NCBI RefSeq assembly: GCF_918741285.1
Contig: NZ_CAKKNC010000001.1
Coordinates: forward strand, 124,001-188,000
DNA length: 64,000 nt
Source: Sphingobium sp. CECT 9361
GTDB lineage: Bacteria; Pseudomonadota; Alphaproteobacteria; Sphingomonadales; Sphingomonadaceae
Reading direction: 5' to 3'
Below are positions 9,224-19,231 of this stretch, piece after piece. Within the stretch, counting starts at the first letter, position 1, and each line of letters begins with the position of its first letter. The translations under genes and the position numbers were made by a program. Below the pieces are notes generated by a model that was not told the DNA's origin, did no database searches, and was given only the letters and a program-made list of their open reading frames with translations.

Positions 9224-9664
9224 TCAGCGGCAGCGCGCGCCGCTCTTGCTGATGGCCGATCCAGCCACGGCACCGCCCGCTGCGCCCAGCAATGTGCCCA
9301 GCGTTTTGGAGTCACCCGGCGCAATCAGGTTGCCCAGAACGCCACCGGCAATACCGCCTGCGATCAGGCCGGTCGTACCATCGGGACGACGGCAGTAATA
9401 TTGCCCATTCTGGCCGCGATAGACGCGATCGTTCCGGCTAAGATGGCGCTCCCGATAGCGCGCATCGTCGCGATAGTAGCGGTCGGCATAATAGCCGCCA
9501 TAGGCCGGGTCAGGCCGGTTATAATCATATTGCCTGTACGATGCCGATTGCGGCCCGTCGCCATACATCGACCCGGAACATCCGCCGACCAGCGTTGCCG
9601 CAGCGAGTGCCAGGCTCATCGATACCGTAAGCCGGGCTTTACCCGTCCTGCTTTGTGTCATCAT
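9224..9664 (-). CDS. Glycine-zipper 2TM lipoprotein
   Basis: This is a small outer-envelope lipoprotein of unknown function. From the ATG at 9664 it has 146 residues: a signal sequence ending in the lipobox LVGGC with the lipidated Cys at residue 29, a Tyr/Arg/Asp-rich middle (YDYNRPDPAYGGYYADRYYR), then a glycine-zipper segment GLIAGGIAGGVLGNLIAP and LGTLLGAAGGAVAGSAIS, as in the 17-kDa antigen and SlyB-like families. An AGGAG ribosome-binding site sits four bases before the ATG at 9664, which rules against the in-frame TTG at 9676. Such proteins are thought to sit in or brace the outer membrane; that is family knowledge, not visible here. Confidence 0.85.
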   Translation of the reverse strand: MMTQSRTGKARLTVSMSLALAAATLVGGCSGSMYGDGPQSASYRQYDYNRPDPAYGGYYADRYYRDDARYRERHLSRNDRVYRGQNGQYYCRRPDGTTGLIAGGIAGGVLGNLIAPGDSKTLGTLLGAAGGAVAGSAISKSGARCR

Positions 9665-9717
9665 CCGTCTCCTCAATCCCGCTCTTTTGTGAACGGCATG
9701 AGGAGGGGATTCGTTCC

Positions 9718-12024
9718 CTAAAGCGGGTTGCCCGCTTCGTCTCTCAACACTTCGCGGCGGCCGACATGGTTGGGCGCGCCGACGAGGCCTTCGTTTTCCA
9801 TGCGTTCGATGAGGCGCGCGGCGCTGTTGTAACCGACGCGAAGCTGGCGTTGCAGCCAGCTTGTCGAGGCTTTCTGGTTCTCGAACACCAGTTGGCAGGC
9901 CTTGCGATACAGGTTCGCGTCCGGGCTGTCGTCGCCAAGATCGACGCCATCCAGCGCGAAGCTGCCTTCTTCGGGTTCTTCGGTGACGGCGGAGATGTAA
10001 TCGGGTTTGCCCTGCGAACGCCAGTGATCGGCGACGGCGCGGACTTCATCGTCGCTGACGAACGGGCCGTGGACGCGCGTCAATTGCTTGCCGCCCGCCA
10101 TGTAGAGCATGTCGCCCTTGCCCAGCAATTGCTCGGCCCCCTGCTCGCCCAGGATGGTGCGGCTGTCGATCTTCGACGTGACGAAGAAGCTGATGCGGGT
10201 CGGCAGGTTCGCCTTGATAACGCCGGTGATGACATCGACCGAGGGGCGCTGGGTTGCGAGGATCAGGTGGATGCCCGCCGCGCGCGCCTTTTGCGCGAGG
10301 CGCTGGATCAGGAATTCGACTTCCTTGCCTGCGGTCATCATCAGGTCGGCCAGCTCGTCGACCACGATTACGATCTGCGGCAGCGGCTGGAAATCGAGCT
10401 GTTCTTCCTCGTAGATCGGCTGGCCGGTTTCGGGATTGTAGCCGGTCTGGACGCGGCGACCCAAAGGCTTGCCCTTGGCCTTCGCGGCGCGGACCTTTTC
10501 ATTGTAATTGGCGAGGTTGCGGACGGAGATCGACGCCATCATGCGATAGCGATCCTCCATCTGTTCGACTGCCCATTTGAGCGCGCGGATCGCCTTTTGC
10601 GGTTCGGTAACGACCGGCGAGAGCAGATGCGGGATGTCGTCATAGGTCGACAGTTCCAGCATCTTGGGATCGATCATGATGAGCCGCAGCGAATCGGGGG
10701 TCATCCGATACAGCAGCGACAGGATCATGCAGTTCAGGCCGACCGATTTACCCGATCCGGTGGTGCCTGCAATCAGCAGATGCGGCATGGGGGCGAGGTC
10801 TGCGATCACCGCGTCGCCGGAGATGTTCTTGCCCAAGACGATAGGCAGCGACGCCTGTTGATCGGCGAATTGCTCGCTTTCGATCAGTTCGCGCAGGACG
10901 ACTGACTCGCGCTTGATATTGGGCAGTTCGATACCGATCACGGTGCGGCCGGGGATGGTCGCAACGCGCGCCGACAGTGCCGACATGTTGCGGGCGATGT
11001 CATCCGCCAGCGCGATGACGCGGCTGGCCTTGATGCCCGCCGCCGGTTCCAGTTCGTACATGGTGACGACCGGGCCGGGCTTCACTTCGGTGATGTGGCC
11101 CTTCACATGGAAATCGTCGAGCACGCTTTCGAGGAGGCGGGCGTTGCGTTCCAGCGCGGCTTTGTCGATCTTCACGACCTGGCTTGGCGGCGCTTCGGTC
11201 AGCAATTCGGTGGAGGGCAGCGAGCTGTGGCCGAACAGATCATCCTGCCGCGAGACAGGCGCGAAGGGGCGCGGCGCGGCGGCAGGCTTGGGCGTCTGGA
11301 TGTTGATCGGCGGCTTGGGTTCGTTGGACACGGCGCGGCGCGGCGCGACTTCGCGCTCTTCCATCGCTGGCGCTGCTTCACCAGCAGGCGCGGGCAGGCG
11401 CTTTGTCAGGTTGAAGCGTGGCAGGCTGGGGCGCTTTAAGTGAATGAGCGGCTTTTCCAGAGCGAGGCTGCGATACCAGAGCCAGCCGCCGGTCACGAGT
11501 GTGAGGATGACCAGCAGGCCGATGATCCACGGCTGGCCTGCTTCGGGGGCCATGGCGGTCAGGCTCATCATACCATTGGCGTTCAACATGCCGACGATGC
11601 CACCCCATCCGGCGGGGAGTGCCACGAGCGGTTGCGTCTGGAATAAGGACAGGCCGATGCCGACAAGGACGATGCCGGTCAGGCACTTGCCGACCTGCCC
11701 CTGCCAGCCGCTCATGTCCTGATCGCCCCACAGGCGTCGTGCGCAGACCAGAATCAGCGGAAGGAGAAGCGCAGCGGGTACGCCGAGCAGCCACAGGAGG
11801 AAATCGGAGGTGTACGCGCCGGGCGTCTGCATGACGTTCTGCGCAAAGCCGCCCGCGACGGTGTTGAGCGACGGATCGCTGGGATGATAGCTGAGAAGGG
11901 CCAGTAGCAGGAACAAGCTGAGCACATACAGCGCGCTCGCCCCGATCAGCGCGCCGCTGCGAATCAGGCTGCGCTTCAGCATTTGCCGCCATTCCGGCGT
12001 GCGCTTCGATGCCCGGCTGGCCAC
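9718..12024 (-). CDS. ftsK: DNA translocase FtsK
   Basis: FtsK anchors at the division septum and pumps chromosome termini to the correct daughter cell. The N-terminus carries several membrane segments (for example ALYVLSLFLLLALLSYHP and LWLLGVPAALLLPLILVC), followed by a short Pro/Ala-rich linker. The RecA-like motor has Walker A GTTGSGKS at about residues 420-427 and Walker B IVIVVDELADL. The winged-helix gamma domain at the end has TSWLQRQLRVGYNSAARLIE. The frame opens at a TTG at 12048, but the GTG at 12024 (reading M-ASRASKRTPEWR) fits the usual sphingomonad start better and follows a GGGG stretch; the true start is uncertain by eight codons. Confidence 0.95.
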   Translation of the reverse strand: MASRASKRTPEWRQMLKRSLIRSGALIGASALYVLSLFLLLALLSYHPSDPSLNTVAGGFAQNVMQTPGAYTSDFLLWLLGVPAALLLPLILVCARRLWGDQDMSGWQGQVGKCLTGIVLVGIGLSLFQTQPLVALPAGWGGIVGMLNANGMMSLTAMAPEAGQPWIIGLLVILTLVTGGWLWYRSLALEKPLIHLKRPSLPRFNLTKRLPAPAGEAAPAMEEREVAPRRAVSNEPKPPINIQTPKPAAAPRPFAPVSRQDDLFGHSSLPSTELLTEAPPSQVVKIDKAALERNARLLESVLDDFHVKGHITEVKPGPVVTMYELEPAAGIKASRVIALADDIARNMSALSARVATIPGRTVIGIELPNIKRESVVLRELIESEQFADQQASLPIVLGKNISGDAVIADLAPMPHLLIAGTTGSGKSVGLNCMILSLLYRMTPDSLRLIMIDPKMLELSTYDDIPHLLSPVVTEPQKAIRALKWAVEQMEDRYRMMASISVRNLANYNEKVRAAKAKGKPLGRRVQTGYNPETGQPIYEEEQLDFQPLPQIVIVVDELADLMMTAGKEVEFLIQRLAQKARAAGIHLILATQRPSVDVITGVIKANLPTRISFFVTSKIDSRTILGEQGAEQLLGKGDMLYMAGGKQLTRVHGPFVSDDEVRAVADHWRSQGKPDYISAVTEEPEEGSFALDGVDLGDDSPDANLYRKACQLVFENQKASTSWLQRQLRVGYNSAARLIERMENEGLVGAPNHVGRREVLRDEAGNPL

Positions 12025-12072
12025 TATGATCCCCGTTTCGTGCTTCAAATGTTCTGGATGCCCCTTTGTCTC

Positions 12073-12576
12073 TTAACCACGAGTCCCCGTCAAGAGTCCG
12101 GCACTGGCAAGTGCGACAAGCGCATCGCCGTCCATGCGCTGAATCGTCCAGCCGTCCATGGGGCGCGCGCCGATGGCGCGGTAGAAATCGATGGCGGGGG
12201 TGTTCCAGTCCAGCACCGACCATTCGAGCCGCGCGCAATCGCGCTCTATCGTCAGACGGGCGAGAGCGGCGAGCAAGGCTTTGCCTGCGCCACAGCCGCG
12301 CGCCTGAGGATCGACGAACAGGTCTTCCAGATAAATGCCCGGACGCCCTTCGAACGTGGAAAAATTGTGGAAGAACAGCGCGAAGCCGACGGGTTTGTCG
12401 TTCTGCTGCGCGATCAGCACTTCGGCCATCGGCCGCGGTCCGAAGAGGTGCCGGGCGAGGACTTCGCGGTCGGCGCGCACTTCGTGGGCGAGCTTTTCAT
12501 ATTCGGCCAGAGCAAGGATGAAGCCGTGGATCAGGTCGATGTCGTGCGGTTCGGCATTGCGGATGGTGACGGTCAA
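12073..12576 (-). CDS. GNAT-family N-acetyltransferase, diamine acetyltransferase-like
   Basis: The 167-residue protein has the GNAT acetyl-CoA site in YLEDLFVDPQARGCGAGKAL and the C-terminal WNTPAIDFYRAIGA segment. The overall pattern (IRNAEPHDID start, LEWSVLDWN, FY..IGA) resembles the spermidine/spermine acetyltransferase branch, so a polyamine or small amine may be the substrate; this is inference. The start is taken as the TTG at 12576, because it gives M-TVTIRNAEPHD and overlaps the stop of the upstream EamA gene by four bases (TTGA), an arrangement for coupled translation. The longer open frame reaching 12699 is simply the antisense-free overlap with the EamA gene. Confidence 0.85.
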   Translation of the reverse strand: MTVTIRNAEPHDIDLIHGFILALAEYEKLAHEVRADREVLARHLFGPRPMAEVLIAQQNDKPVGFALFFHNFSTFEGRPGIYLEDLFVDPQARGCGAGKALLAALARLTIERDCARLEWSVLDWNTPAIDFYRAIGARPMDGWTIQRMDGDALVALASAGLLTGTRG

Positions 12577-13472
12577 GTGACGCTTCCTTCGACATGAACA
12601 AGCTGCGGATTGCGGCGCGCGGCGATGAGGCATCCGGCCACGATCAGCACGGTTCCCGCAATGGTGGTGACGGTCAGCCGCTCTGAGAAAAACAGCCATC
12701 CCATGATCGCGGCCCAGATGAAGGCGCTATATTCCACGGGGATAAGGCTTTGCGCCTCGGCACGGGCATAGGCCCAACTGAGGCACATGAGCGAAGTAAA
12801 GGCGATGGCGGCTGCGCCGACGATCATCGGCACATGGGCAAGGGCGGGGACCACCGCCAAAAAGGGCGCGAAGACTGCAAATATGCCCAGCATCACGAGG
12901 TGCTGGAAAAAGGCCACCTCGACAGGCGAGGCGACGTCGGCCTGCTGTTTTTGAATGATGAGATTCCACGCGAACAATATCGCGGAGAATAGCACGGCGG
13001 CGGCGCCCAGAAGCGCCTCTGGGTCGTATGCGCCGCGCAGACGTCCGGACACAATAATGCCCACGCCGATCAATCCCAGCACCGATGCCCATATCGTATT
13101 GCGGCCGATCCGTTCCTTCAGAAGCAACGCGGCGAGATAAAGTGCGATCAGCGGGGCGATGAAGGACAGCGCAATGGCTTCGGCCAAGGGGAGTTTGGTC
13201 AGCGCATAAAAGAAGAAGAGCGCCATCATCGCCACGACAGCGCCACGCAGCAGGTGAATGCGCAGGACGGACCCGATAGGCCAGGGATTGCGCAGCACGG
13301 CCATGCCGACGATCCCAATGATCGTGCCGGCAAGCGCGCGCCATAGCAGTGCGTTGTAGACGCCGATGGCGAGGCTGAGCCCCTTCATCACCGCATCCAT
13401 GACGGAGAAGAACGCCACGCCAGCGCAGCACACGGCAAAGGCCAGTGCGAAAGGAACGGGGCGGGCGGTCAT
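12573..13472 (-). CDS. EamA/DMT-family transporter
   Basis: This is a 299-residue inner-membrane protein with about ten hydrophobic segments arranged as two EamA repeats, each of about five helices. It begins MTARPVPFALAFAVCCAGVA. Typical landmarks are ALLWRALAGTIIG in the first repeat and PVEYSAFIWAAIMGWLFFSE in the second. The family exports or exchanges metabolites such as amino acids, nucleotides or sugars; nothing here identifies the cargo. It is translationally coupled to the downstream acetyltransferase and lies 31 bases after ispG, so ispG, this gene and the acetyltransferase may form one transcript. Confidence 0.88.
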   Translation of the reverse strand: MTARPVPFALAFAVCCAGVAFFSVMDAVMKGLSLAIGVYNALLWRALAGTIIGIVGMAVLRNPWPIGSVLRIHLLRGAVVAMMALFFFYALTKLPLAEAIALSFIAPLIALYLAALLLKERIGRNTIWASVLGLIGVGIIVSGRLRGAYDPEALLGAAAVLFSAILFAWNLIIQKQQADVASPVEVAFFQHLVMLGIFAVFAPFLAVVPALAHVPMIVGAAAIAFTSLMCLSWAYARAEAQSLIPVEYSAFIWAAIMGWLFFSERLTVTTIAGTVLIVAGCLIAARRNPQLVHVEGSVT

Positions 13473-13503
13473 TTGGTGGTGGCTAGGGCGTTGCGGCGCA
13501 GCT

Positions 13504-14655
13504 TTACTCTGCCGCTACGCTCTCCGCTGCGCCCGCGTCCGTCGTTTCCGCTTCGATCTCGGCAGCCTTCGCTTCGACCAGCTTTACGATGTGGTCGATC
13601 ATGCCTGCGTCCTGGACATGGTGGTCTGTGACGCCGGAGAGGTAGACCATGTGCTTGCCGTTGCCGCCGCCGGTGATGCCGATGTCGGTTTCGCGGGCTT
13701 CGCCGGGGCCGTTGACGACGCAGCCGAGGACGGAGAGCGACAGGGGTGTCTGAATATGTTGCAGGCGCTCTTCCAGAGCCTGCACGGTACGGATCACGTC
13801 GAAGCCTTGGCGCGCGCAACTGGGGCAGGAAACGACGCGGACGCCGCGGGTGCGGATGCCCAGGGACTTAAGGATTTCGTAGCCGACGCGCACTTCTTCT
13901 TCGGGTTCGGCGGAAAGCGAAACGCGGATGGTGTCACCCACGCCCGCCCACAGCAGATTGCCGATGCCGATGGCGCTCTTCACCGTGCCGCCGATCAGGC
14001 CGCCTGCTTCGGTAATGCCCAGATGCAGCGGGCAATCGACGGCGTCGGCCAGTTGCATATAGGCCGCGACGGCAAGGAACACGTCGCTGGCCTTCACCGC
14101 GACCTTATATTCGTGGAAATCCTGATCCTGTAGCAGCTTGATATGGTCGAGCGCGCTTTCGACCAGTGCTTCGGGGCAAGGCTCGCCATATTTTTCGAGG
14201 AGATCGCGTTCCAGCGACCCTGCGTTGACGCCGATGCGGATCGCGCAGCCATTGGCTTTCGCAGCGTCGACGACTTCCTTCACGCGCGCCGATGATCCGA
14301 TATTGCCCGGATTGATGCGCAGGCAGGCTGCGCCTGCGTCGGCGGCTTCCAGCGCGTGCTTGTAGTGGAAGTGGATGTCGGCGACGATCGGCACTTTCGA
14401 CGCGCGCACGATCTGTTTCAGGGCCGTGGTCGATTCCTTGTCGGGGCAGGAGACGCGGATGATGTCCACGCCAGCCTCTTCGCACCGGCGAATCTGATCG
14501 ACGGTTCCGCGCACGTCATGCGTCAGCGTGTTGGTCATCGTCTGCACAGTGACGGGCGCGCCACCGCCGACAGGCACCTTGCCGACCATGATCTGACGGC
14601 TTTGCCGCCGCGCGATGTCGCGCCAGGGACGCAGGCCGGGATTATGGTCGGACAT
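13504..14655 (-). CDS. ispG: 4-hydroxy-3-methylbut-2-enyl-diphosphate synthase
   Basis: IspG is the [4Fe-4S] enzyme that converts MEcPP to HMBPP in the non-mevalonate isoprenoid pathway. The protein (383 residues) has the N-terminal TIM barrel with [18 protein letters not shown] and [18 protein letters not shown]. The cluster ligands are C277 and C280 in SCPSCAR, C312 in [10 protein letters not shown] and E319 in the same motif. The C-terminal tail after IVKLVEAK is rich in Ala and Glu and looks dispensable. Start is the ATG at 14655. It diverges from the isoaspartyl peptidase gene across 109 bases. Confidence 0.96.
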   Translation of the reverse strand: MSDHNPGLRPWRDIARRQSRQIMVGKVPVGGGAPVTVQTMTNTLTHDVRGTVDQIRRCEEAGVDIIRVSCPDKESTTALKQIVRASKVPIVADIHFHYKHALEAADAGAACLRINPGNIGSSARVKEVVDAAKANGCAIRIGVNAGSLERDLLEKYGEPCPEALVESALDHIKLLQDQDFHEYKVAVKASDVFLAVAAYMQLADAVDCPLHLGITEAGGLIGGTVKSAIGIGNLLWAGVGDTIRVSLSAEPEEEVRVGYEILKSLGIRTRGVRVVSCPSCARQGFDVIRTVQALEERLQHIQTPLSLSVLGCVVNGPGEARETDIGITGGGNGKHMVYLSGVTDHHVQDAGMIDHIVKLVEAKAAEIEAETTDAGAAESVAAE

Positions 14656-14764
14656 GAAAAGCTCCAGTTGTTGAAGCCTCTATAGACGCTTTGCATGACG
14701 GTTAGAAGGGCGCGAGGTTGTCGATTATGCGTGTGACGTTAAAGAGGGCGCATCCCCCGCGAAT

Positions 14765-15718
14765 ATGAGTCCCTACATCATGCCCGACACTGCACATTCC
14801 CGCTGGACGCTTGCCATACATGGCGGGGCGGGTAGCATGACGCGCGACTTGCTGACGGCAGAAGAAGATGCCGGCGCGCGGGCAGGGCTGTCGGCGGGGC
14901 TGGATGTGGGCGAAGCGATTCTGCGGGCGGGCGGCAGTGCGCTCGATGCGGTAGAGGCGGCGGTCCGTGTGCTGGAGGACGATCCGCATTTCAATGCGGG
15001 GCGCGGATCGGTGTTCACCTTTGAAGGCCGCAACGAAATGGACGCGGCGATTATGGACGGGAGGGATCGCAATGCCGGGGCCGTGGCGCGTACGACGGCG
15101 ACGCGTAATCCCGTCAGCCTGGCCCGCGCTGTGATGGCGCACAGCCCGCATGTATTGCTGGGGAGCGAGGGCGCGGACATGTTTTCCGTGGAGCAGGGGC
15201 TGGAGCAGGCGGGGCCGGAATGGTTCGCAACGCCAGAGCGGCTGCGGCAGCTTGAGGAAGTGAAAAGCCGGTCGGGCAGCGCGTTCGATATCGACATGAA
15301 ATATGGCACCGTTGGCGCAGTGGCGAGCGATGTGCACGGCCATGTCGCGGCGGCTACGTCGACCGGCGGGCTGACCGGCAAGCGCTGGGGTAGGGTAGGG
15401 GACACGCCGCTGATCGGGGCGGGGACATATGCCGACGACCGGGCTTGCGCGGTGTCCGCGACCGGCGCGGGCGAGTTTTTCATCCGCATCGGGATCGCGC
15501 ATGAAATTGCGGCGCGCGTGCGGTTTACCGGAGAGACGCTGGATCAGGCAGCGCAGGCCGTGTTTGCGGAGCTGGGCGAGATGGGCGGTGTCGGCGGGGT
15601 CATCATGGCCGCGCCGGACGGGCAGTGCGCGTGGCTGTTCAACACGACCGCCATGTATCGCGGGTCGGCCAGCGCCGACGGCGCGCGCCATGTCGCCATT
15701 TACGGCGATGAAGGCTGA
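14765..15718 (+). CDS. iaaA: Isoaspartyl peptidase / L-asparaginase (Ntn-hydrolase, plant type)
   Basis: The precursor cleaves itself before a threonine, which becomes the nucleophile of the mature beta subunit. The sequence shows LAIHGGAGSM near the start, FNAGRGSVFTFEGRNEMDAA in the alpha part, and the autocleavage site KYG-T at T182 in YGTVGAVASD, followed by ATSTGGLTGK and the substrate-loop motif SATGAGEFFIR. The enzyme removes beta-aspartyl residues from damaged peptides and may hydrolyse asparagine. The start could be the ATG at 14765 or the one at 14780 (MPDTAHSRW); no strong ribosome-binding site decides. Its stop TGA overlaps the next ATG (TGATG), implying co-translation with the nuclease gene. 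Confidence 0.92.
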   Translation: MSPYIMPDTAHSRWTLAIHGGAGSMTRDLLTAEEDAGARAGLSAGLDVGEAILRAGGSALDAVEAAVRVLEDDPHFNAGRGSVFTFEGRNEMDAAIMDGRDRNAGAVARTTATRNPVSLARAVMAHSPHVLLGSEGADMFSVEQGLEQAGPEWFATPERLRQLEEVKSRSGSAFDIDMKYGTVGAVASDVHGHVAAATSTGGLTGKRWGRVGDTPLIGAGTYADDRACAVSATGAGEFFIRIGIAHEIAARVRFTGETLDQAAQAVFAELGEMGGVGGVIMAAPDGQCAWLFNTTAMYRGSASADGARHVAIYGDEG

Positions 15719-16566
15719 TGCGCGCGCGGATATTCACGCTGCTGGCTGCCATGCTGGCCCTTTTACCGACGCCTGCCTTTGCGTGGTGGGAATATGGTCA
15801 TGAAACCGTCGCCAGTATTGCACAGGCGAATGTCAGTACCACGGCGCGGCGTGAAATTGCCGCGCTGCTGCGCCATGCGCCGGAACTGGCGACGCCCACG
15901 TGTCCGCTCAAGACCATCGAGCAGGCGAGCGTCTGGCCCGATTGCATCAAGACGCTGGGGGACCGGTTCAGCTACGCCTATAACTGGCATTATCAGAATG
16001 TCGGCATCTGCAAGCCGTTCGATGTGAAATCCGTGTGTCCGGACGGCAACTGCGTGTCGGCGCAGATCGACCGCAATGCGCGATTGCTGAAGGATCGCAG
16101 CGTTCCGGCGCGCGAAAGGCTGATGGCGCTGGCGTTCCTTGTCCATTTCGTCGGCGATCTGCATCAGCCGTTGCACGCAGGGGACGATGGCGATCTGGGC
16201 GGCAACCGGGCGAAGGCGGATTATGGCATCGTCGCCAATCCGCGCCTGAACCTGCACAGCATCTGGGACGGCTATCTGGCGGAACGCGGCATATCGCAGC
16301 CGCCGCCGCTGGTGCGCGCCTATAACGCCGAAGAGCGCGCTCAGATGGCGACTGGCACAACCGAGGACTGGAGCCGGGAAAGCTGGCAGATCAGCCGCGA
16401 CGTCGCCTATGCCGCCATTCGCGGTGCCGATGTGTGTGCGCCGCATGGCGATGTGCGTGGCACAATGAGCGAGGCACAGATCGAAGCGCAGATTCCGGCG
16501 GTGCGGTTGCAGATCGAGCGCGGCGGCTTGCGTCTGGCGCGGTTGCTCGATGAGGCTCTGAGCTAG
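15718..16566 (+). CDS. Secreted S1/P1-type nuclease
   Basis: The 282-residue protein is exported: MRARIFTLLAAMLALLPTPA then FA, with cleavage after residue 22. As in P1 nuclease, the mature chain starts with Trp (W23) and has H28 five residues on (WWEYGHETVA); the N-terminal Trp supplies zinc ligands. Other zinc-ligand regions are FLVHFVGDLHQPLHAGDDGD and NLHSIWD. Such trinuclear-zinc enzymes degrade single-stranded DNA and RNA and act as 3'-nucleotidases, so phosphate or nucleoside scavenging in the periplasm is likely. Its ATG overlaps the stop of the peptidase gene, and its TAG overlaps the convergent cysQ stop by four bases (CTAG). Confidence 0.93.
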   Translation: MRARIFTLLAAMLALLPTPAFAWWEYGHETVASIAQANVSTTARREIAALLRHAPELATPTCPLKTIEQASVWPDCIKTLGDRFSYAYNWHYQNVGICKPFDVKSVCPDGNCVSAQIDRNARLLKDRSVPARERLMALAFLVHFVGDLHQPLHAGDDGDLGGNRAKADYGIVANPRLNLHSIWDGYLAERGISQPPPLVRAYNAEERAQMATGTTEDWSRESWQISRDVAYAAIRGADVCAPHGDVRGTMSEAQIEAQIPAVRLQIERGGLRLARLLDEALS

Positions 16567-17315
16567 AGGGAAGCCATAGCCTGCGTCACGGCGTCGGCGA
16601 CCTCTGCACGACAGATCAGCAAGTCGGGCAGATAGGGGTCGTCCCGGTTATAGACCAAAGGCTGCCCATCGAGCCTGACGCAATGGAGGCCGTACGCCAG
16701 AGCGACGGCAGCCGGGGCGCAATTGTCCCATTCATATTGGCCGCCGCTGTGGAGATAGATGTCCGCTTCGCCGCGGACGACGGCCATCGCTTTCGCGCCT
16801 GCCGACCCCATGGGGACGAGGTCCGCGCCAAGCGTCTGGGCAACGGCTACGGCTTCGGCAGCGGGGCGGCTGCGGGATACGAGCATCCGCAGGGGGGCGT
16901 TGAGCGGGGGCAAGGGCTGCGGCCGGTCCGATCGCAGGGTCAGGCCGAGCCCGGGGAGGGCAACCGCGCCGACCGTCGCCACGCCCTTGACCGCTAAGGC
17001 GACATGCACGGCCCAATCGTCGCGGCCTTCGCCATATTCGCGTGTGCCGTCGAGCGGATCGACGATCCATACACGCGATTTGTCGAGGCGCGATCCGTCG
17101 CACTTGCGCTCTTCGGACAGCAGGCCGTCGTCGGGCCGCTGTGCCATCAAAGCTTCGACCAGATAGGCGTTGGCGACATGGTCCCCCTCCGCGCCCATCG
17201 CCTTGCCCTCGAACCGGCCGCTTACGCGCACATCGAGCAGGATACGCCCGGCTTCCTCTGCCAGTTCGGCGGCCAGCGCGGCGTCGGCAGCAAGATCGTA
17301 TACGGGGTCGCTCAC
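16563..17315 (-). CDS. cysQ: 3'(2'),5'-bisphosphate nucleotidase CysQ
   Basis: CysQ removes the 3'-phosphate from PAP, a by-product of sulfate assimilation that would otherwise inhibit the pathway. This 250-residue inositol-monophosphatase-fold protein has LLSEERKCD (metal-binding Glu), the hallmark [15 protein letters not shown], and the C-terminal [11 protein letters not shown] with the third metal-binding Asp. The start ATG at 17315 overlaps the cysNC stop by four bases, so it is the last gene of the cysD-cysNC-cysQ operon. The context and the operon make CysQ much more likely than a plain inositol phosphatase. Confidence 0.92.
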   Translation of the reverse strand: MSDPVYDLAADAALAAELAEEAGRILLDVRVSGRFEGKAMGAEGDHVANAYLVEALMAQRPDDGLLSEERKCDGSRLDKSRVWIVDPLDGTREYGEGRDDWAVHVALAVKGVATVGAVALPGLGLTLRSDRPQPLPPLNAPLRMLVSRSRPAAEAVAVAQTLGADLVPMGSAGAKAMAVVRGEADIYLHSGGQYEWDNCAPAAVALAYGLHCVRLDGQPLVYNRDDPYLPDLLICRAEVADAVTQAMASL

Positions 17316-19231
17316 AGATCGTGACTCCAGATGCCTATGACATTTTCCACGATGATATCCGCTGCCTGCTCTGCCGTCAGCCGGGTGGTGTCGATGCGGA
17401 TTTCAGGGTTCACAGGTGCCTCATAAGGGGAGTCGATGCCAGTGAAGTTCTTGAGCGCACCGCTGCGGGCCTTGGCATACAGGCCCTTTACGTCGCGTGC
17501 TTCTGCGTCCGCCAGCGGCGTGTCGATGTGGACTTCGACGAACGTATCCGCCGGGAGCAAGGCGCGCACCATGTCGCGTTCGGCCCGGAAGGGGGAAATG
17601 AAGGCGGTGATGACGATCAGGCCTGCGTCGGTCATCAGCTTGGCGACTTCGCCCACGCGGCGGATGTTTTCCACACGGTCGGCATCGGTAAAGCCCAGAT
17701 CGCGGTTGAGGCCATGACGGACATTGTCGCCGTCCAGCAGGAAGCTGTGCTTGCCCAGTGCATACAGCTTTTTCTCGACGATGTTGGCGATGGTCGATTT
17801 GCCCGATCCGCTGAGGCCCGTGAACCAGAGCAGCTTGGGCGACTGGCTCTTTTGCGCGGCATGGGCCTCGCGGCTGACATCGACGGCCTGCCAGTGGATA
17901 TTCTCAGCACGGCGCAGCGCGAAATGGATCATGCCTGCGCCGACCGTGCGGTTGGTCATCCGGTCGATGAGGATGAAGCCGCCCAGATCGTGATTCTCCG
18001 CATAAGGCGCGAAGGGAATGGCCCGGTCGGTGGAAAGATTGGCCACGCCGATGGCGTTCAGTTCCAGCGTCTTTGCGGCGAGTTGCTCCAGGGTGTTGAC
18101 GTTGACCTGATATTTGGGCTGCTGGATGGTTGCGGAGACCGTTTGCGTGCCGATCTTCATCCAATAGGGGCGGCCGGGGAGCATTTCGGCTTCGTCCATC
18201 CAGACGATGGTTGCTTCGAACTGGTCGGCGGTGGCGACGGGGTCGGCGGCGGCGGCGATCATATCCCCACGGCTGCAATCGACTTCGTCGGCAAGGGTGA
18301 GGGTGACCGATTGCCCCGCGACGGCCTGCGGCAGATCGCCGTCCAGCGTCACGATGCGCGCGACGGTGCTGGTCTTGCCGCTAGGCAGCACGCGGATGCT
18401 GTCGCCCGGTGCAATCGTACCGCTGGCGATCATGCCGGAAAAGCCGCGGAAGTCGAGGTTTGGACGGTTGACCCACTGCACCGCCATGCGGAACGACTGA
18501 TCCGCCTGCGCATCGGTATCGACTACGACGCTTTCGAGATGCTGCATGAGCGTCGGGCCAGTGTACCAGGGCGTGTTGTCGCTGGCGCCGGTGATGTTGT
18601 CGCCCTTGAACCCGCTGATCGGCATAGGCGTGAAGCTCTCTATGCCGATGCTCTTTGCGAAGGTCGCGTAATCGGCGACGATAGCGTCGTACGTCGCCTG
18701 ATCGTACCCCACGAGGTCCATCTTGTTCACCGCCAGCACGATATGCCGGATGCCGATGAGGTGCGCCAAATAGCTGTGCCGCCGGGTTTGGGTGAGAATG
18801 CCCTTGCGCGCATCGATCAGGATGACGGCCAGATCAGCGGTGGATGCGCCCGTGACCATGTTGCGGGTATATTGTTCATGCCCCGGCGTATCGGCGACGA
18901 TGAATTTGCGCTTTTCGGTAGCGAAGAAACGATAGGCAACGTCGATAGTGATGCCCTGTTCGCGCTCCGCAGCGAGACCGTCCACCAGCAGGGCGAAGTC
19001 GATCTCCTGCCCCTGCGTGCCCATTTTCTTGCTGTCGGCTTCAAGGCTGGCAAGCTGATCCTCGAAAATCTGTTTGCTGTCGTAAAGCAGCCGCCCGATC
19101 AGCGTCGACTTGCCATCGTCCACCGACCCGCAGGTGATGAACCGTAGCATCGTCTTGTGCTGATGCGTTTCGAGATAGGCGTCGATGTCGGAAGCGATCA
19201 GCGCATCGGTCTTGTAGATTACGTCCGTCAT
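17312..19231 (-). CDS. cysNC: Bifunctional sulfate adenylyltransferase subunit 1 / APS kinase
   Basis: A fusion of two steps of sulfate activation. The N-terminal CysN part is an EF-Tu-like GTPase: G1 GSVDDGKST at residues 35-43, [18 protein letters not shown] (G3) and NKMD (G4). Beta-barrel domains follow. The C-terminal CysC part begins around residue 460 with its own P-loop GLSGSGKST at about 471-479 and [15 protein letters not shown]; it phosphorylates APS to PAPS. The 639-residue length matches known CysNC fusions. The start ATG shares one base with the cysD stop (TGATG), and the stop overlaps cysQ, so all three genes are translated from one message. Confidence 0.96.
   Translation of the reverse strand: MTDVIYKTDALIASDIDAYLETHQHKTMLRFITCGSVDDGKSTLIGRLLYDSKQIFEDQLASLEADSKKMGTQGQEIDFALLVDGLAAEREQGITIDVAYRFFATEKRKFIVADTPGHEQYTRNMVTGASTADLAVILIDARKGILTQTRRHSYLAHLIGIRHIVLAVNKMDLVGYDQATYDAIVADYATFAKSIGIESFTPMPISGFKGDNITGASDNTPWYTGPTLMQHLESVVVDTDAQADQSFRMAVQWVNRPNLDFRGFSGMIASGTIAPGDSIRVLPSGKTSTVARIVTLDGDLPQAVAGQSVTLTLADEVDCSRGDMIAAAADPVATADQFEATIVWMDEAEMLPGRPYWMKIGTQTVSATIQQPKYQVNVNTLEQLAAKTLELNAIGVANLSTDRAIPFAPYAENHDLGGFILIDRMTNRTVGAGMIHFALRRAENIHWQAVDVSREAHAAQKSQSPKLLWFTGLSGSGKSTIANIVEKKLYALGKHSFLLDGDNVRHGLNRDLGFTDADRVENIRRVGEVAKLMTDAGLIVITAFISPFRAERDMVRALLPADTFVEVHIDTPLADAEARDVKGLYAKARSGALKNFTGIDSPYEAPVNPEIRIDTTRLTAEQAADIIVENVIGIWSHDL

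Noticed and set aside
8821-9324. 167-codon minus-strand frame across the lolA-lipoprotein gap
   Set aside because: It covers an intrinsic terminator and parts of two real genes in another frame, and has no family similarity.
17042-19147. 701-codon plus-strand frame opposite cysNC
   Set aside because: cysNC carries all catalytic motifs on the other strand. The plus frame has a typical antisense composition (many His, Asp, Arg) and no recognisable domain.
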